Below, in pieces: positions 1 through 10,941 of a stretch of 64,000 nucleotides of DNA. The position numbers and the translations under genes were made by a program. How positions within the stretch are numbered: position 1 is the stretch's first letter; each line of letters opens with the position of its first letter. Source of the DNA: Saccharina japonica (lineage: Eukaryota; Sar; Phaeophyceae; Laminariales; Laminariaceae); assembly GCA_008828725.1 (NCBI GenBank), contig MEHQ01002986.1:494477-558476 (forward strand), written 5' to 3'. The notes beneath the pieces are model-generated. The model worked only from the letters and a program-made list of their open reading frames with translations, was not told the origin of the DNA and did no database searches.

Positions 1-159
1 AAAAAAAACGGCACCCTGGTTGTCGAGCTCACGCAGCGAGTGGCGTGTTTTACAGCGTCGTTGCCAACCGACGCCAACCCAACCTATAAATATATCATAT
101 ATTTATAGGGGGGGGGGGTGACCAAATGACGTTGACGACTATATACTCGTATATGGCAA

Positions 160-205
160 AGATGAGTTTCGACTAAATCTTCGATCTCACGGCTGTTTGC
201 TTTTT
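160..205 (+). repeat. R2 repeat, partial
   Basis: Partial copy of dispersed repeat R2. It matches the core ATGAGTTTCGACGAAATCCT with a few changes and runs into a T-rich stretch. The best copies are at 41010-41140 and, on the other strand, at 4421-4570. No function is known. Confidence 0.5.
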
Positions 206-270
206 CCTCCTATCTTTATAAATAGCTACCCGTACCTACCGGTACATGCACTGGGTACGCACCGATACTT

Positions 271-380
271 TTGACGGGGGGGGGACCATAGTTAATAGGA
301 CCAACTATTGTCGGTAAAAATGAGTAAATGTATAGGTTTTAGTGTGCACCGCGGGTCCTATTTACTATATATCACCCCTC
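271..380 (+). mobile_element. MITE-B, degenerate copy
   Basis: The left end resembles the MITE-B terminal repeat (ACGGGGGGGGACCATAG) and the right end carries the inverted GGTCCTATTTACTAT segment. The interior (ACTATTGTCGGTAAAAATGA) matches the family interior. It is non-coding, and the termini are too decayed to show the TA duplication. Confidence 0.7.
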
Positions 381-892
381 TCGTTTAGCGTGCACAATCT
401 ATACCAGGTATATAATAGGTAACTGTCTGTAGGTTGTTCGTGGTATGGGGGTATAATGAATTAATTTAGCGAAAGAGGGAAAATAATATGCCCCCCCCCC
501 CCCGTAATTAAATAGGAAATATTCAGCTATGATAACATCGCGGCGAAATCGAGGCGAACAAGTAAATGTCGGGGCTCGGAGCAACCCCCTCCTTTTCCAT
601 GTTGAGGGTTGAGACGCCCAACCACCACTGGATCCTTTGCTCTGGGATACGTGGTATACCACCACCAGTATACCGGTGCAATGCATTAGATGGGATATCG
701 AGTGTGTGTTGGATCTGCGATGGACGCGCGTAGGATCCATGGATGGCGAGAAGAAAAGAACACCCACCCAGCAGCCACACATACCTAGGTATCATGCATG
801 TGATATTATGTTACATAGTTTTATTTTTCACACACACATATATATATACTCTACACGGGAGGTAGAGGTCCCCTTCCTTTTTACGTATATAC

Positions 893-1016
893 ATATTATA
901 TGTTGTTGTTGTTGTTGTCTTCACATTAAAAACCGTGCCGGTCTCTCTATCCAGTACCTCCATCTGTCCGTACTAATCCAACACTTGACACGGTCGATTC
1001 CCGTGGTCACAGGCTA
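893..1016 (-). repeat. R1 repeat, partial, CAA-tailed type
   Basis: Reverse-strand fragment of R1. A GTT run (the complement of the CAA tail) is followed by TCTTCACATTAAA and, about 100 bases on, by the CGTGGTCACAGG segment of R1. The middle is diverged. Confidence 0.5.
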
Positions 1017-1393
1017 ACTTACCCAAATATGTACGATTGTTCTTTTTTGTTCCCCAGGGTAATGATGAGACCAACTACACTCACTCACGAACGGTACTCG
1101 TGTATATCAGTATATCATAGTCCTAGAAACATACCGGTACTGTTCAGCACTAACTCTATTTATAGATATGGTATTATATGTATCATGTGAAAACATGAAA
1201 ATGTCGCTGGTATATATTTATACGAAGTATATAATATACTTCGAAGTATGTGATGTGATACCCTGGTATATCGTGTATATCATATATACGATTGTTAAAG
1301 CTTCCTGCGGGCGGACAAATAAGAAAAAAAAAGTTGCCAAGTTACGCTGACAACGCTGCTTTTGGCCTTCGTCCGCCATATATGTATACAAGC

Positions 1394-1459
1394 CATGATG
1401 CACCGCCTCAACAAGCATGATGCACCGCCTCAACAAGCATGATGCACCGCCTCAACAAG
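1394..1459 (+). repeat. 22-bp tandem repeat, three copies
   Basis: Three nearly identical head-to-tail units of CATGATGCACCGCCTCAACA plus two bases. No coding or regulatory role can be seen. Confidence 0.9.
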
Positions 1460-1611
1460 CAGTTGAGACCCTTTCATGACTCGTGACTCATCCTGCACGT
1501 TGCCTCTTACGTTTGGTGGGGGGGCCTTCAGTGTGATGCAGGAAAATTATGACGAAATCAGTTGATGACATGTCAATACTTTCATACTGCCCGCTGCGGT
1601 GGTGGTGGTGG

Positions 1612-1732
1612 TGGTGGTGGGACGGGTATACTCGGTATTCATGCATGGCCATAGTTGTACGACCACAGACCCCCGCATCCCCGCTATGCCGGAACAGGGT
1701 GTTTGACACCTAGCGCGAAGCCCTGAGAGGGG

Positions 1733-1770
<38 letters not shown>

Positions 1771-1780
1771 CGTACTCATT
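1612..1780 (-). mobile_element. S2 repeat with poly-G (poly-C tail of the adjoining L1)
   Basis: Reverse-strand S2 copy. It contains GTATTCATGCATGGCCATAG, the complement of the S2 3' region, then the CTAGCGCGAAGCCCTGAG segment, and then a run of about 40 G. The G run is the poly-C that separates S2 from the L1 end that follows. The order L1 end, poly-C, S2 also occurs at 5.7, 46.4 and 53.0 kb. Confidence 0.65.
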
Positions 1781-2012
1781 TGTTGCTTGCCTTAGTCATT
1801 TGACCATTGACCACGCATCCCTTTCGAGACGCTCCTACTCCTATTAGAGACACCTCCGACAGTTGGGCGCTCATTACGTTGTTTCCATGTATTACATAGA
1901 AACGTTTTGCTATTCCTACCCCCTTCCTGTTTCGCCGCCTGTGGCCACCATCCATCTCCTAAGATAGCGATCGTCTTCTCTTTACTTTCTAGTGTACCAA
2001 ATTTATCCGTGT
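1781..2012 (-). mobile_element. L1 LINE 3' end, 5'-truncated
   Basis: Reverse complement of the last ~230 bases of the LINE at 45.25-46.48 kb. It includes the segments for the GDRWWPQ stretch and for LLGVGTVLRLERDAW, and ends in ACTCAT next to the G run. It is non-functional. Confidence 0.75.
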
Positions 2013-2029
2013 CTCACTAACTGTAGTGG

Positions 2030-2149
2030 GGAGAGCCTGATTTGTGGCCCCGGATCTGCGTTATTATATCATACGACTAGGGAGGGAGAAGGAGGGAGAA
2101 GAAGGACGAAGATAATAAATGGGGGTGGATTAAAAACATTAAAAAAAAA
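2030..2149 (+). mobile_element. S1 SINE, 5'-truncated
   Basis: Matches the 3' half of the full SINEs at 12255 and 16532 (CCCCGGATCTG, GACTAGGGAGGGAGAA, GAAGATAATAAATGGG) and ends in an A run. The tRNA-like head is missing. Confidence 0.75.
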
Positions 2150-2762
<613 letters not shown>

Positions 2763-2985
2763 CTCCGAGCGAGTGGTGTCACGGGGAAAATGTTCAACCC
2801 ACTCTCTGTCGTAGCGAAAAAAACCTCCCGCAAACAAGGGAACCCGAAAAGTCGGATAGTTGGCCCAACGCCGCAACCGCCTATTAGGATTTCGTAGCAC
2901 CTGGCCAACCATTGCGTATCATGGCTGGCGACTTTTATTAGTCGTTGAACCAACTCGCAGCTACAGCAGCTCTAATGAGTGTATA

Positions 2986-3438
2986 CCAGGGCATTAATTA
3001 GTGGGTCGGGGTCTGTTGCGCGCAGCGCAACAGGCGACTCAAGGAGTGTTGCGCGCACCGCAACACGCCTGAGGCGCGTGTTGCGCGCCGCAGGCGCCGC
3101 AAGCCCCGACCACCCCCTCCCGCCGCGGCCGCCGCCGGAGGCGAAAAAAGCGAAAAAAGCGAAAAAATGGCGATCTTTGAGCGAATGTACGCCTAAAAAG
3201 CCTAAAAGATGTCCAATTACGACTATTTATGAAGAAAAAAAGACCCCCAAAAAAATTTCTCGACCCCGGCGAGAAAAAAACGCGCAACAATTTTTTTAGC
3301 CTGCGGCGAAAATGTTGCGCGCCCAAAAACGCGTGTTGCGCTGCGCGCAACTAGCCTCGCGGCGACTGTTGCGCAAAACCGTTATTTTGGCCAAATGTTG
3401 CGCCAGCGCAACAGCGCAACACCTAATTAATGCCCTGG
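2986..3438 (+). mobile_element. Element F, inverted-repeat transposon with 6-bp target duplication
   Basis: The ends are perfect inverted repeats, CCAGGGCATTAATTAG at the left and its complement at the right. Each is flanked by TGTATA in direct orientation (2980-2985 and 3439-3444), a 6-bp target-site duplication. The interior is rich in GTTGCGC/GCGCAAC palindromes and encodes no transposase, so the element is non-autonomous. The superfamily is not assigned. Confidence 0.75.
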
Positions 3439-3444
3439 TGTATA

Positions 3445-3654
3445 CCGTGAAAATAAAAAACATTATAGTTTTTCGCATAATAGGGCTGAGTGAGAGTCGA
3501 GAGGAGTGAGGGGTGGGGTAGTTTTTCAGGGATCAGTTTTTCCATAACGAGAGCGGGAGGGTTGCCAGCCAAGCCAAGCTAAACCAAGCCAATCAACGCC
3601 CAACAGGGTCGGTGTGTTTGTGTGTGTGTGTGTTTTTTTGTGGAGGCGGGCGGG
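3445..3654. other. No gene seen
   Basis: Spacer with a GCCAAGCCAAGC run and a short GT repeat; no coding signal. Confidence 0.4.
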
Positions 3655-3730
3655 GGGCGTACTCATTTGTTGCTTGCCTTAAGTCATTTGACCATTGACC
3701 ACGCATCACTCTCGAGACGGAGCACTACAG
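3655..3730 (-). mobile_element. L1 LINE 3' terminus
   Basis: A G-rich run followed by CGTACTCATTTGTTGCTTGCC and ATTGACCACGCATC, the complement of the L1 3' terminus. It holds only the last ~75 bases, with no S2 beside it. Confidence 0.75.
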
Positions 3731-3954
3731 GGACGGGGGGGGGAGGGTGAAATATTTGATCGAGAGCATTTCTGAAAATATTTTGTCATCATGTATCATG
3801 TACGATATGTATACGACAACAAGTTCTTTGGCTGCGCGGATAAACGATACGAAGCACCTACCTCTTCGCGTTACTAAAAAACTAATACTCGTACATAAAT
3901 ACATTTACTGGGTTGACTTACTTTTTTATTTCCAGCAATGAGCCAGGGCTTTGA

Positions 3955-4135
3955 TCACGCACGGGTCGGGCCAAACCTCGCGGGTCGGGTCGGGTGGGGT
4001 CGAGTCGGGCAAAAGGGTGACCCGTGGCGCGACCCGACCCGACCCGTGATAATTTGGAAATCTCCTGACCCTACCCGACCCGACCCGTGATCGACCCGAC
4101 CCCACCCGACCCGACCCAAGCCGTGATATTTCAAA
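3955..4135. repeat. CGGGT/ACCCG palindromic array
   Basis: Blocks of GGGTC pentamers followed by blocks of GACCC pentamers, giving extended self-complementarity. The same CGACCCGACC pentamers recur at 51050-51090, just upstream of a glycosyltransferase exon. Confidence 0.85.
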
Positions 4136-4420
4136 CAACTTCTGATGAAGAGTCCTGCTATTAATAGTTTTAATAAACATCGGCCGAACGAAACACAGAA
4201 AGCGCGGGTCTACTAGACGGATCCCCTTTTGTCAGAGTCAAGACGCAGCAAAAGCAACACGACTAATTGTAGAAAGTGATGGCTCCAGACGGCGGGGATT
4301 GTCGTTGCTTCGCTTGGAACCAAATCGCAGCTTCTCTTCTGTTTATCAGGAGAGGCCTCTTGGTGCTTTTGTTAATCCTCTGATTGATGCACCTAATGCG
4401 CTATTTTTGCAAAATTATTG

Positions 4421-4570
4421 AAAAAAAAAACAGCTGTGAGATCGTGGATTTCGTCGAAACTCATCTTTGCAAGCTGAGTGTGATACTTCCTTCGATCGCG
4501 CGTACTTACGCAAGGTTTTCTATGTCCTCATGCAGGATGTACATCCCGTATGAGGAGAACACAATCTGAG
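4421..4570 (-). repeat. R2 repeat, long copy
   Basis: Full-length-looking copy. On the minus strand it reads from CTCATACGGGATGTACATCC, through GAAGTATCACACTCAGCTTGC-type sequence and ATGAGTTTCGACGAAATCC, to CAGCTG followed by a T tract. The TCATGCAGGATGTACATCCC part is partly palindromic. The T tract would suit a Pol III terminator, but no A/B boxes are clear. Confidence 0.65.
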
Positions 4571-4682
4571 GCTGTAGAATTCAGGGAGCGTGCGTCTAGC
4601 ATACAATACAGCAAACATAAAGCGAGGGTGGAGGGTGGAGGGTGAAGGTTGGGGCCTCTGGTTGCAGCAGTACTTTGTATTG

Positions 4683-4784
4683 TCACGGGGGAACATAGTA
4701 AATAGGACCTGCCGCACACACAAACACCTATATATTTACCTATTTTTACTGAACAATAGTTGGTTCTATTTACTATGGTCTCCC
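4683..4784 (+). mobile_element. MITE-B copy
   Basis: Starts CACGGGGGAACATAGTAAAT and ends in the inverted ATTTACTATGGTCTCCC. The interior CCTATTTTTACTGAACAATA matches other copies in reverse orientation. Confidence 0.8.
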
Positions 4785-4844
4785 ATTTTCATATATAGTA
4801 AAACAAACTCGTGCAGCACCTATTAATAGTCGTCGATGTATATA

Positions 4845-4923
4845 CCACTCTGTCTCGAAATATAAGCGCCTTTTGTACATTAATATTCAATGAAAATGGT
4901 GCTTATATATAGGGACAGAGTGG
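4845..4923 (+). mobile_element. MITE-A copy
   Basis: 79-bp near-palindrome with ends CCACTCTGTCTCGAAATATA and the inverted TATAGGGACAGAGTGG. TA is present at the left flank. The compact inverted-repeat structure resembles Stowaway (Tc1/mariner) MITEs. Confidence 0.9.
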
Positions 4924-5137
4924 TGTCTGCATATCATACATATTATACATACATGTGTAACCCTAAACCTGGCCCTGACCGTAGCCCGGTATCCAATATC
5001 CCAAATATCCAATATCCAATATCCAATAATATCCCAACTAATTCGGCAGGGGCGGTTGCGCTGCTCGAAAAACTCGTGGGAGTTGCACGTAAGATATCAT
5101 ATCATATCATATCTGGTACTAGGCACTCGTATATATT

Positions 5138-5302
5138 GTCTGCTCTGCTTACTGCACTGAGTGTAGTATCTCTGTGTCGTAGTTTTGTGACCACAGAACT
5201 GGTACCTTTTTAGGATGAAGAATCGGCACGGACACTGGGTGTGCTGGATGTCGACGGGTAGAAAGGAAGGTTTAATGTGAAGAACACACACACACACACA
5301 CA
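5138..5302 (+). repeat. R1 repeat, CA-tailed
   Basis: Nearly intact 3' two-thirds of R1: CTGCTTACTGCACTGAG, TTTTGTGACCACAGAACTGG, GTGCTGGATGTCGACGGGTA, TTTAATGTGAAGAA, then CACACACAC. Ending in a microsatellite suggests a retroposed element, though no internal Pol III promoter was found. Confidence 0.85.
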
Positions 5303-5505
5303 TATATACTGTATATTGTAAACCGGACATATAATATATATACGTTCATGCGTACATACGACACGCACGCAGCGTATGTTAGTATCCATATATACATATT
5401 TATACGTACGTACGTCAAATATGTGGTAGACTCGTATATATAACAGGTACGTATATACGTACAAACGTGCTCTACGATACGTACGTCCTAATTTCCCTAC
5501 ATATG

Positions 5506-5588
5506 GAACACAATCTGTCCATAAATATAAGCAACATTTGTACATAAAATAAATATATGAAATATGCCTATGTTTACGGACAAGGGTG
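5506..5588 (+). mobile_element. MITE-A, degenerate copy
   Basis: Keeps CTGTCCATAAATATAAGCAAC and ATGTTTACGGACAAGG at the two arms; both termini are diverged. Confidence 0.5.
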
Positions 5589-5694
5589 ATAAGCGCTACG
5601 AACTCACCCCTTGGTGAAATACTCGTATATTTGTATATTAGACGTAAAAAGGCGGGTTAAACGCCCCCCGCCCCCCTCTCCCCCTCCCTGTATT

Positions 5695-5845
5695 GCTCCG
5701 TCTCGAAAAGGATGCGTGGTGGTCAATGGTCAAATGACTAAGGCAAGCAACAAATGAGTACACCCCCCCCCATAGGGATGCGAGGGTCTTATGGCCATAC
5801 GACTACGGCCATGCATGAAAAATAAGGACACTCCCCCCCACCTCC
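5695..5845 (+). mobile_element. L1 3' terminus followed by S2
   Basis: TGCTCCGTCTCGAAAAGGAT to ATGAGTAC is the L1 3' terminus. It is followed by a C run and then by the S2 end (GGGATGCGAGGGTCTTATGG, CATGCATGAAAA) and a second C run. This is one of four places with the order L1 end, poly-C, S2, poly-C. Confidence 0.8.
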
Positions 5846-5901
5846 GGACCCCCGGACCGACTTTTTGAGCTCGATATAAATCTCCACGGCAGCATAGCAT
5901 A

Positions 5902-5982
5902 CCACTCTGTCCCGGAATATAAACACCTTTTGTACACTAATATTCAATGAAAACGGTGCTGTTTTTTCGGTACAGAATGTCC
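5902..5982 (+). mobile_element. MITE-A copy
   Basis: Left end CCACTCTGTCCCGGAATATA with TA before it. The right arm is mutated (TTTTTTCGGTACAGAATGTCC). Confidence 0.8.
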
Positions 5983-6084
5983 ACGCCGGCAAGGGTGGCG
6001 TTGGATAGATGTGTGTCGGTTGATGTTGGCACCTGCTTTGTTACGGAGTTATCGAGCTCAAAAGTCGGTCCGGGGGGCGCGGGG

Positions 6085-6260
6085 GGGGGGGGGGGGTACT
6101 TGATATTCATGCATGGCCGTAGTCGTATGGCCATAGACCCTCGCACCCTTACGTGTAATGCCGGGACGGAGCATGCCGGGTTTTCACTGACCAGGCAGAC
6201 ATTGCTTGTACGTAGCACCAAGCGCGAAGCGCCGTGAGGTGCTGGGCGAGTCGTGGGGGG
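6085..6260 (-). mobile_element. S2 repeat, long copy
   Basis: Reverse-strand copy running from poly-G/GTACT through ATGCATGGCCGTAGTCGTAT, GCCGGGACGGAGCATGCCGG and the CGAAGCGCCGTGAGGTG end. This is one of the most complete S2 copies, about 170 bp. Confidence 0.75.
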
Positions 6261-6499
6261 GGGCGTTTGTCCGCATTGTTTCGGGTAATTGGGAGTGCTG
6301 CTTTGTAATCTTTACCGGTAGTACTGCTTGTAAAGGTTGACAATACGTATCGTACAAAGCGCGTATCATATCATACCTGGTAGCTTGCTATTTATTAATA
6401 TTAATTGATATTAATAATACTAAAAATAAAAAATAGCCAGTACGATTGATTTTAATCGACGGTTGACGGTACGTATCGAACGCGTATCATACCATACCT

Positions 6500-6548
6500 G
6501 CTGCCCTGTGTGTGTTCTTCACGTTGAACATCAAACCGTTCTTATATA
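6500..6548 (-). repeat. R1 repeat, short fragment
   Basis: GTGTGTTCTTCACGTTGAAC and AAACCGTTCTT match the complement of the R1 3' end. Confidence 0.45.
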
Positions 6549-6758
6549 ATACAATGGGGCTTCGCCAGCGTCCTAGGGAGGGCCGCCAACCAAACTAAGG
6601 CCCGCAGGCAACGAAATATTACTTCAAATTCGTAAATAAAATAAAAATTGGTAATTTACGATGCCAAGGGCTCGTTGAAACTGTCAGATCAGTCCCTCAC
6701 GCCATGATCAGTCGGAAAACTGATACTCTCATGAGTACGCAGTATGCTATTATGTTGA

Positions 6759-7001
6759 TTACGGGCGACCATAGTAAACAGGACCAAGCGCTGTTGGTCC
6801 TAAAAACAGGTAACTATACAGACCAGGTACTACAGCAGTATACTGTCGGTTTTCGTGTGAGCCGTAGGCGGTGGTCCCTATTAGTAAGTAGGACCAAACA
6901 TTGTTACTCGTAGTCAGGAAAAATAGGTAAATATACAGACCAGGTAGGTGTTTGTGTCTACGGTAGTAGGTCCCTATTTTGTACTGTATGGTCCCCCGTA
7001 A
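6759..7001 (+). mobile_element. MITE-B, double-bodied copy
   Basis: Begins TTACGGGCGACCATAGTAAA and ends GGTCCCCCGTAA. Two family interiors lie head to tail between one pair of ends, giving 243 bp instead of about 100. A GACCAGGTA scar-like motif sits at the same place in each interior. Confidence 0.75.
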
Positions 7002-7218
7002 CGGAGTTAAAGCACGACTACGCGCGGTGACACACAGGAACCGCCCCTAGCTTTTAAGGCATTGCGATGCAGGCTGGAGGGAGGGAGGGTAGGAGTCGTC
7101 GAGCTTAGGATTTGGGTTACTCCTATATATACTTGCCGGTTTTTAGGGGACCCGTACCACGATATATAGAGGTACGTATATAGCACTTTTGTTTTGGCGA
7201 AAACTGTTTCACGGGATA

Positions 7219-7300
7219 AAGGGGCGCTCCTGAACCCATTCAGAACTCCAAAAAAAAAAAATGTTCCACATTAATTCCAAGTATTTTGTCCCCTGACTAC
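7219..7300 (+). mobile_element. MITE-C, degenerate copy
   Basis: ACCCATTCAGAACT at the left and TTCCAAGTATTTTGTCCCC within match MITE-C. The right end is lost. Confidence 0.5.
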
Positions 7301-7319
7301 ATGGCGAGAAAACAACAAC

Positions 7320-7541
7320 GTGAAGGGTGAATGGCCCCAAGATGATAGGATAGAAGTCCTGGCAAAATACTGCTGTGCGTGTGTATACCTCGAATCACCG
7401 ACCAGAAAAGGGACCCCGCACGATGTTCAGGAAGCTTGGGAGCTTGTCGTCAACGGTCGGATTGAAAAGCCGCGCGTCTTATTAGTGGCCGGTCCAACGT
7501 TGAATGGAAGTCAATGCAACCTTTTTGGAAAGACGAGCTAA
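7320..7541 (+). CDS. Unrecognised short open frame
   Basis: A 73-codon frame (with a GTG at its first codon) in a stretch of more balanced base composition than its surroundings. It contains WPQDDRIEVLAKYCCACVYL and RIEKPRVLLVAG and no low-complexity sequence. I do not recognise a family and see no clear splice sites or promoter. It could be an exon or a transposon-derived fragment. Confidence 0.15.
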   Translation: MKGEWPQDDRIEVLAKYCCACVYLESPTRKGTPHDVQEAWELVVNGRIEKPRVLLVAGPTLNGSQCNLFGKTS

Positions 7542-7727
7542 CCTTGCTCCCGTTTGAACTCTGAAAACCAACTTCGCTCCCATTTGAAGTCTGAAATCAA
7601 GATGCTAAGCCGGGAATGGGGTGAAAAGGCGATATGGTATTCGTCGACCCAGCGATGAGAGCAAGCACAGCAGTTGTCTGTCCGAGATATTATAAGTATG
7701 TCTATGATTCCGGTATCTATTTACCGG

Positions 7728-7860
7728 TCAGTGTTTGGGTTGTCTCCACATTAAACCGGTATTTTCCTACTCAACTTCCATCAGTACACCCAGCAGCGTT
7801 TTGTCCTGATTCCTTATTCCTACGAGAGAGATACTGATGCTGGGGCCACAGGAGAAGAAA
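7728..7860 (-). repeat. R1 repeat, diverged
   Basis: TTGTCTCCACATTAAACCGG, CAGTACACCCAGCAG, CCTGATTCCTTATTCCTACG and GCCACAGG follow the reverse-strand order of the CAA-tailed R1 subfamily. Confidence 0.5.
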
Positions 7861-8423
7861 AAACAAAAACGACAGAATTATGACATTGTGTGCCCGCTGT
7901 TGTACACGGGTACCAGATGTATAATAGCGAAACGAAAACACAAGCGGTACCTGAGTCTCAACCTCCCCCCTCTGTTCGTTTGGATCGCCCCCGGCAGCGG
8001 CGGTTACCAGAGTTGTAGAGGGTTTCGTATATATTGGCAGGCGTTGTTATCGAATTTTGGACTCGTGCGCGAGGAGGGCTCGAGTGTTCCGCTCTCTCCC
8101 CCCCTCTCCCCCTCCCCAGTCCCCCCCTCTCCCTCCACCTCTCTCCTGCCCAGTCTCTGTAAATGCAACGAATATATCCGACTGCGGGGAGGTCAGCCGG
8201 CATTTAGACTTGGAAACTACAACCAGACTAACGAACACTAACGAACACCCCCCCCCCCCCCCCCCCCACGCCGGCTATAATATTTTCTGTTCCACAAGCC
8301 GAAACGATTATAATATATATTTTCGTCGATTTTCCTTTTTTTAATGGAAGGAAGAGGTACCGGTACGTATATACCACCACTTACAGTTAAAGAATACACC
8401 CTCGCCCACGCTATCTATAGCAA
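7861..8423. other. No gene seen; pyrimidine-rich tracts
   Basis: Contains CTCTCCCCC tracts near 8095-8150 and a run of about 20 C at 8249-8268. Overlapping open frames are short and of low complexity. Confidence 0.4.
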
Positions 8424-8585
8424 AGGGCACAAAATAAGAAACAAGCTAATAAGAAAGCCAGGCTGAGGTTTGGAGGAATCTAAGAAATTCGGGAGTCGTT
8501 ATCTTGAAATTCGTGTAGAAAGCACCCTCTCGAGAATAAGAAATCCAGCCTGGACCATATTTCCTGTTTCTTATTTAGTGCCCTG
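8424..8585 (+). mobile_element. MITE-D copy
   Basis: Inverted ends GGGCACAAAATAAGAAACAA and its near-complement TGTTTCTTATTTAGTGCCC. The interior pairs GCCAGGCTGAGG with CCAGCCTGGACC. It aligns with 18898-19081 and 39459-39635. Confidence 0.8.
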
Positions 8586-8764
8586 TACTGTACGCGTATG
8601 TGTAGTATGTACGTAGGATACGAAGTATCCTATTAATAGGAGTTCTCCGCCGTCGGTCTCTCACGAGAGATGAGAACTCTATTGTATGCGTACGAGTACT
8701 CCTGTAACCTGTAACATACAGATCATATAATACCATAAGAAGATAGCACCTTCACGGAAATTGA

Positions 8765-8885
8765 AAGACACCAATTTTGACTTGACGTGCCTTGACTGAC
8801 ACCAAACCACTGGGCTTTAGTGTGGAACACACGGCCCTACACCCTTGACAGAGCTCATCTTGCCTTGCTTGGCATGTCCCTTATT
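8765..8885 (+). repeat. Repeat H
   Basis: Dispersed repeat of about 120 bp: CTTGACTGACACCAAACCAC, TTTAGTGTGGAACACACGG, CTACACCCTTGACAG, TTGCCTTGCTTGGCATGT. Also found at 19430-19540 and, reversed, at 28245-28400. Ends are not defined. Confidence 0.7.
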
Positions 8886-8975
8886 ATTAACGTATTTGTT
8901 GAATATACAATTCGTTTTTTTTTATTTGTCTTTTTGTTCTTATTTTTTGGTTCGGCTCGTGTCGTTGTGTTCTCG

Positions 8976-9163
8976 TACCCAGTACGTTACGCATCTCACT
9001 TGCTTTACCCATTAATTTGCGTTTTATTTTGTTTTAGTTTTTTCTCTGTTTCACAGCAGTCTGTGACCACAGAATTTGTATCTCTCTAGGATTGGGAATC
9101 AGGACAGGCACTGGGTGTACTGACGTGGTTGAGTAGAAAGAACGGGTTTAATGTGAAGACAGC

Positions 9164-9233
<70 letters not shown>

Positions 9234-10812
9234 CTATACCGTATATCTCTACAATAAATAATAGGATTATTCATAGGAATCAGGACAGACACTGGGTGTA
9301 CGAAGTGATGTAGTGATGTATTAGGATGTTGGGTGGTCCCTCGAATTTGGGGACAAATCACTTGGAATTAGTATTAGGATTTTTTTGTCAGTTCTGAATG
9401 GGTTAATATGAAGACAACACACAACACACCGTACGTATACTATTCGAGGTTCACTATCTCTGATGGCTCTATTAGCACTCTTGTGACCACGGGCCGTGAT
9501 CTTGCTAGATCAGACTATGTGTGTGTTCTTCACATTAAACCTTCCTTTCTACCCGTCGACATCTATAGGGATTAGCAACTGAAACGAGTTTAATGTGAAG
9601 ATAACAACAACAACAACTATCAATATCGGTGTGCTGGATGTCGACGGGTAGAAAGGAAGGTTTAATGTGAAGAACACACACATATCAATAGTAAATCCAA
9701 GGTATTTCATAATAAGACCACCGGGGCGACCGGCTTACGTACGTATAACGTATGTCTCATGGAATCGTGTATGATATACTCGTATACATGCGATGTTGTG
9801 TACTCGTATACGTACGCAGTCGGTCTTTTTTATTTTTGCGAATTTCCGATCCTTGTCGTTGCGTTGGTTGTCAAAAATAAAAAGAATTAGAAAATACCGA
9901 AAGATGTCAGAATGAGAAGACTTGTGAAGGTACCAGGGAAAACGTCCCCTGCGAAATGTCAAGGGTATCAACGGCGCAGGGCGAGGGTCGAGCGTGTGCA
10001 ACATTCAACCGTTCTTGCTATTTCTACCTCACTACTCACTACTCACTACCGATACATCATAACTTGTACCAGGTATCTCTCTACATACATATTATTACTC
10101 TTAATCGTAAGATGAAGAATCGGCACGTACACTGGGTGTGCTGTGTATACGTACTACTCTTTTCATTTTGTCATGCTTTTGTTTGGTTGCTTGATTGTTG
10201 ATTTGCTTCAGTATGTTTACTTTCTATTATTTTTTCCTTTTCGCTTTTTTCTTTCTTTTCTCTTTTTTTCTCTTGCATGCACCTGGATTGCTAGCAGGGT
10301 AGGTCTTGCCTGTCGTATATGGCATTGCATTGTCTGCTCTGCTTACTGCACTGAGCGTAGTATCTGTGTCGTAGTTTTGTGACCACATAACTGGTACCTT
10401 TTTAGGATGATGAATCGGCACGGACACTGGGTGTGCTGGATGTCGACGGGTAGAAAGGAAGGTTTAATGTTAAGAACACACACACACACACACTGCTAAG
10501 CTGTACTCGTATAGTATCTCTGTGTCGTAGTTTTATGACCACAGGACTGGTATATTTTCTCTCTACGTAGGCGGTGAAGAATCGGCGAGGACACTGGGTG
10601 TGCTGGATGTCGACGGGTAGAAAGGACGGTTTTAATGCGAAGAACACACACACTTCTACGTATGCAACGTGTGTGTGTTCTTCACATTGAAACCGTCCTT
10701 GCTACCCGTCGACATCCAGCACACCCAGTTTCCGTGCCGAATCTTCATCCCAGAGAGGTACCGGTTCTTCTGTGGTCACAAAACTACCACACAGATATAC
10801 TACGCTGCAATG
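8976..10812. repeat. Cluster of R1 repeats in both orientations
   Basis: At least seven whole or partial R1 copies: 8976-9232 (with a CAA run at 9164-9232), 9628-9684, 10100-10145, 10262-10494 and 10503-10651 on the + strand, and 9525-9570 and 10662-10812 reversed. The 10262-10494 copy is the most complete, starting TCTTGCATGCACCTGGATTG and ending in CA repeats. A degenerate MITE-C (about 9330-9402) and an S1 head fragment (9716-9735) are embedded. Confidence 0.8.
9716..9735 (-). mobile_element. S1 SINE head fragment
   Basis: GACCACCGGGGCGACCGGC is identical to the complement of the tRNA-like 5' end of the SINE at 27.2 kb. Confidence 0.5.
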
Positions 10813-10941
10813 CAGTAATAAGTAGAAATAAAGGTATAAACACATATCGTAAGACTACATCAGGACCCTCAGAGCATCCTTATCCTGATACTGCTGTAGG
10901 GATACGCTATGTTACAGGGGGGACCTATATATGTAAGAGTA

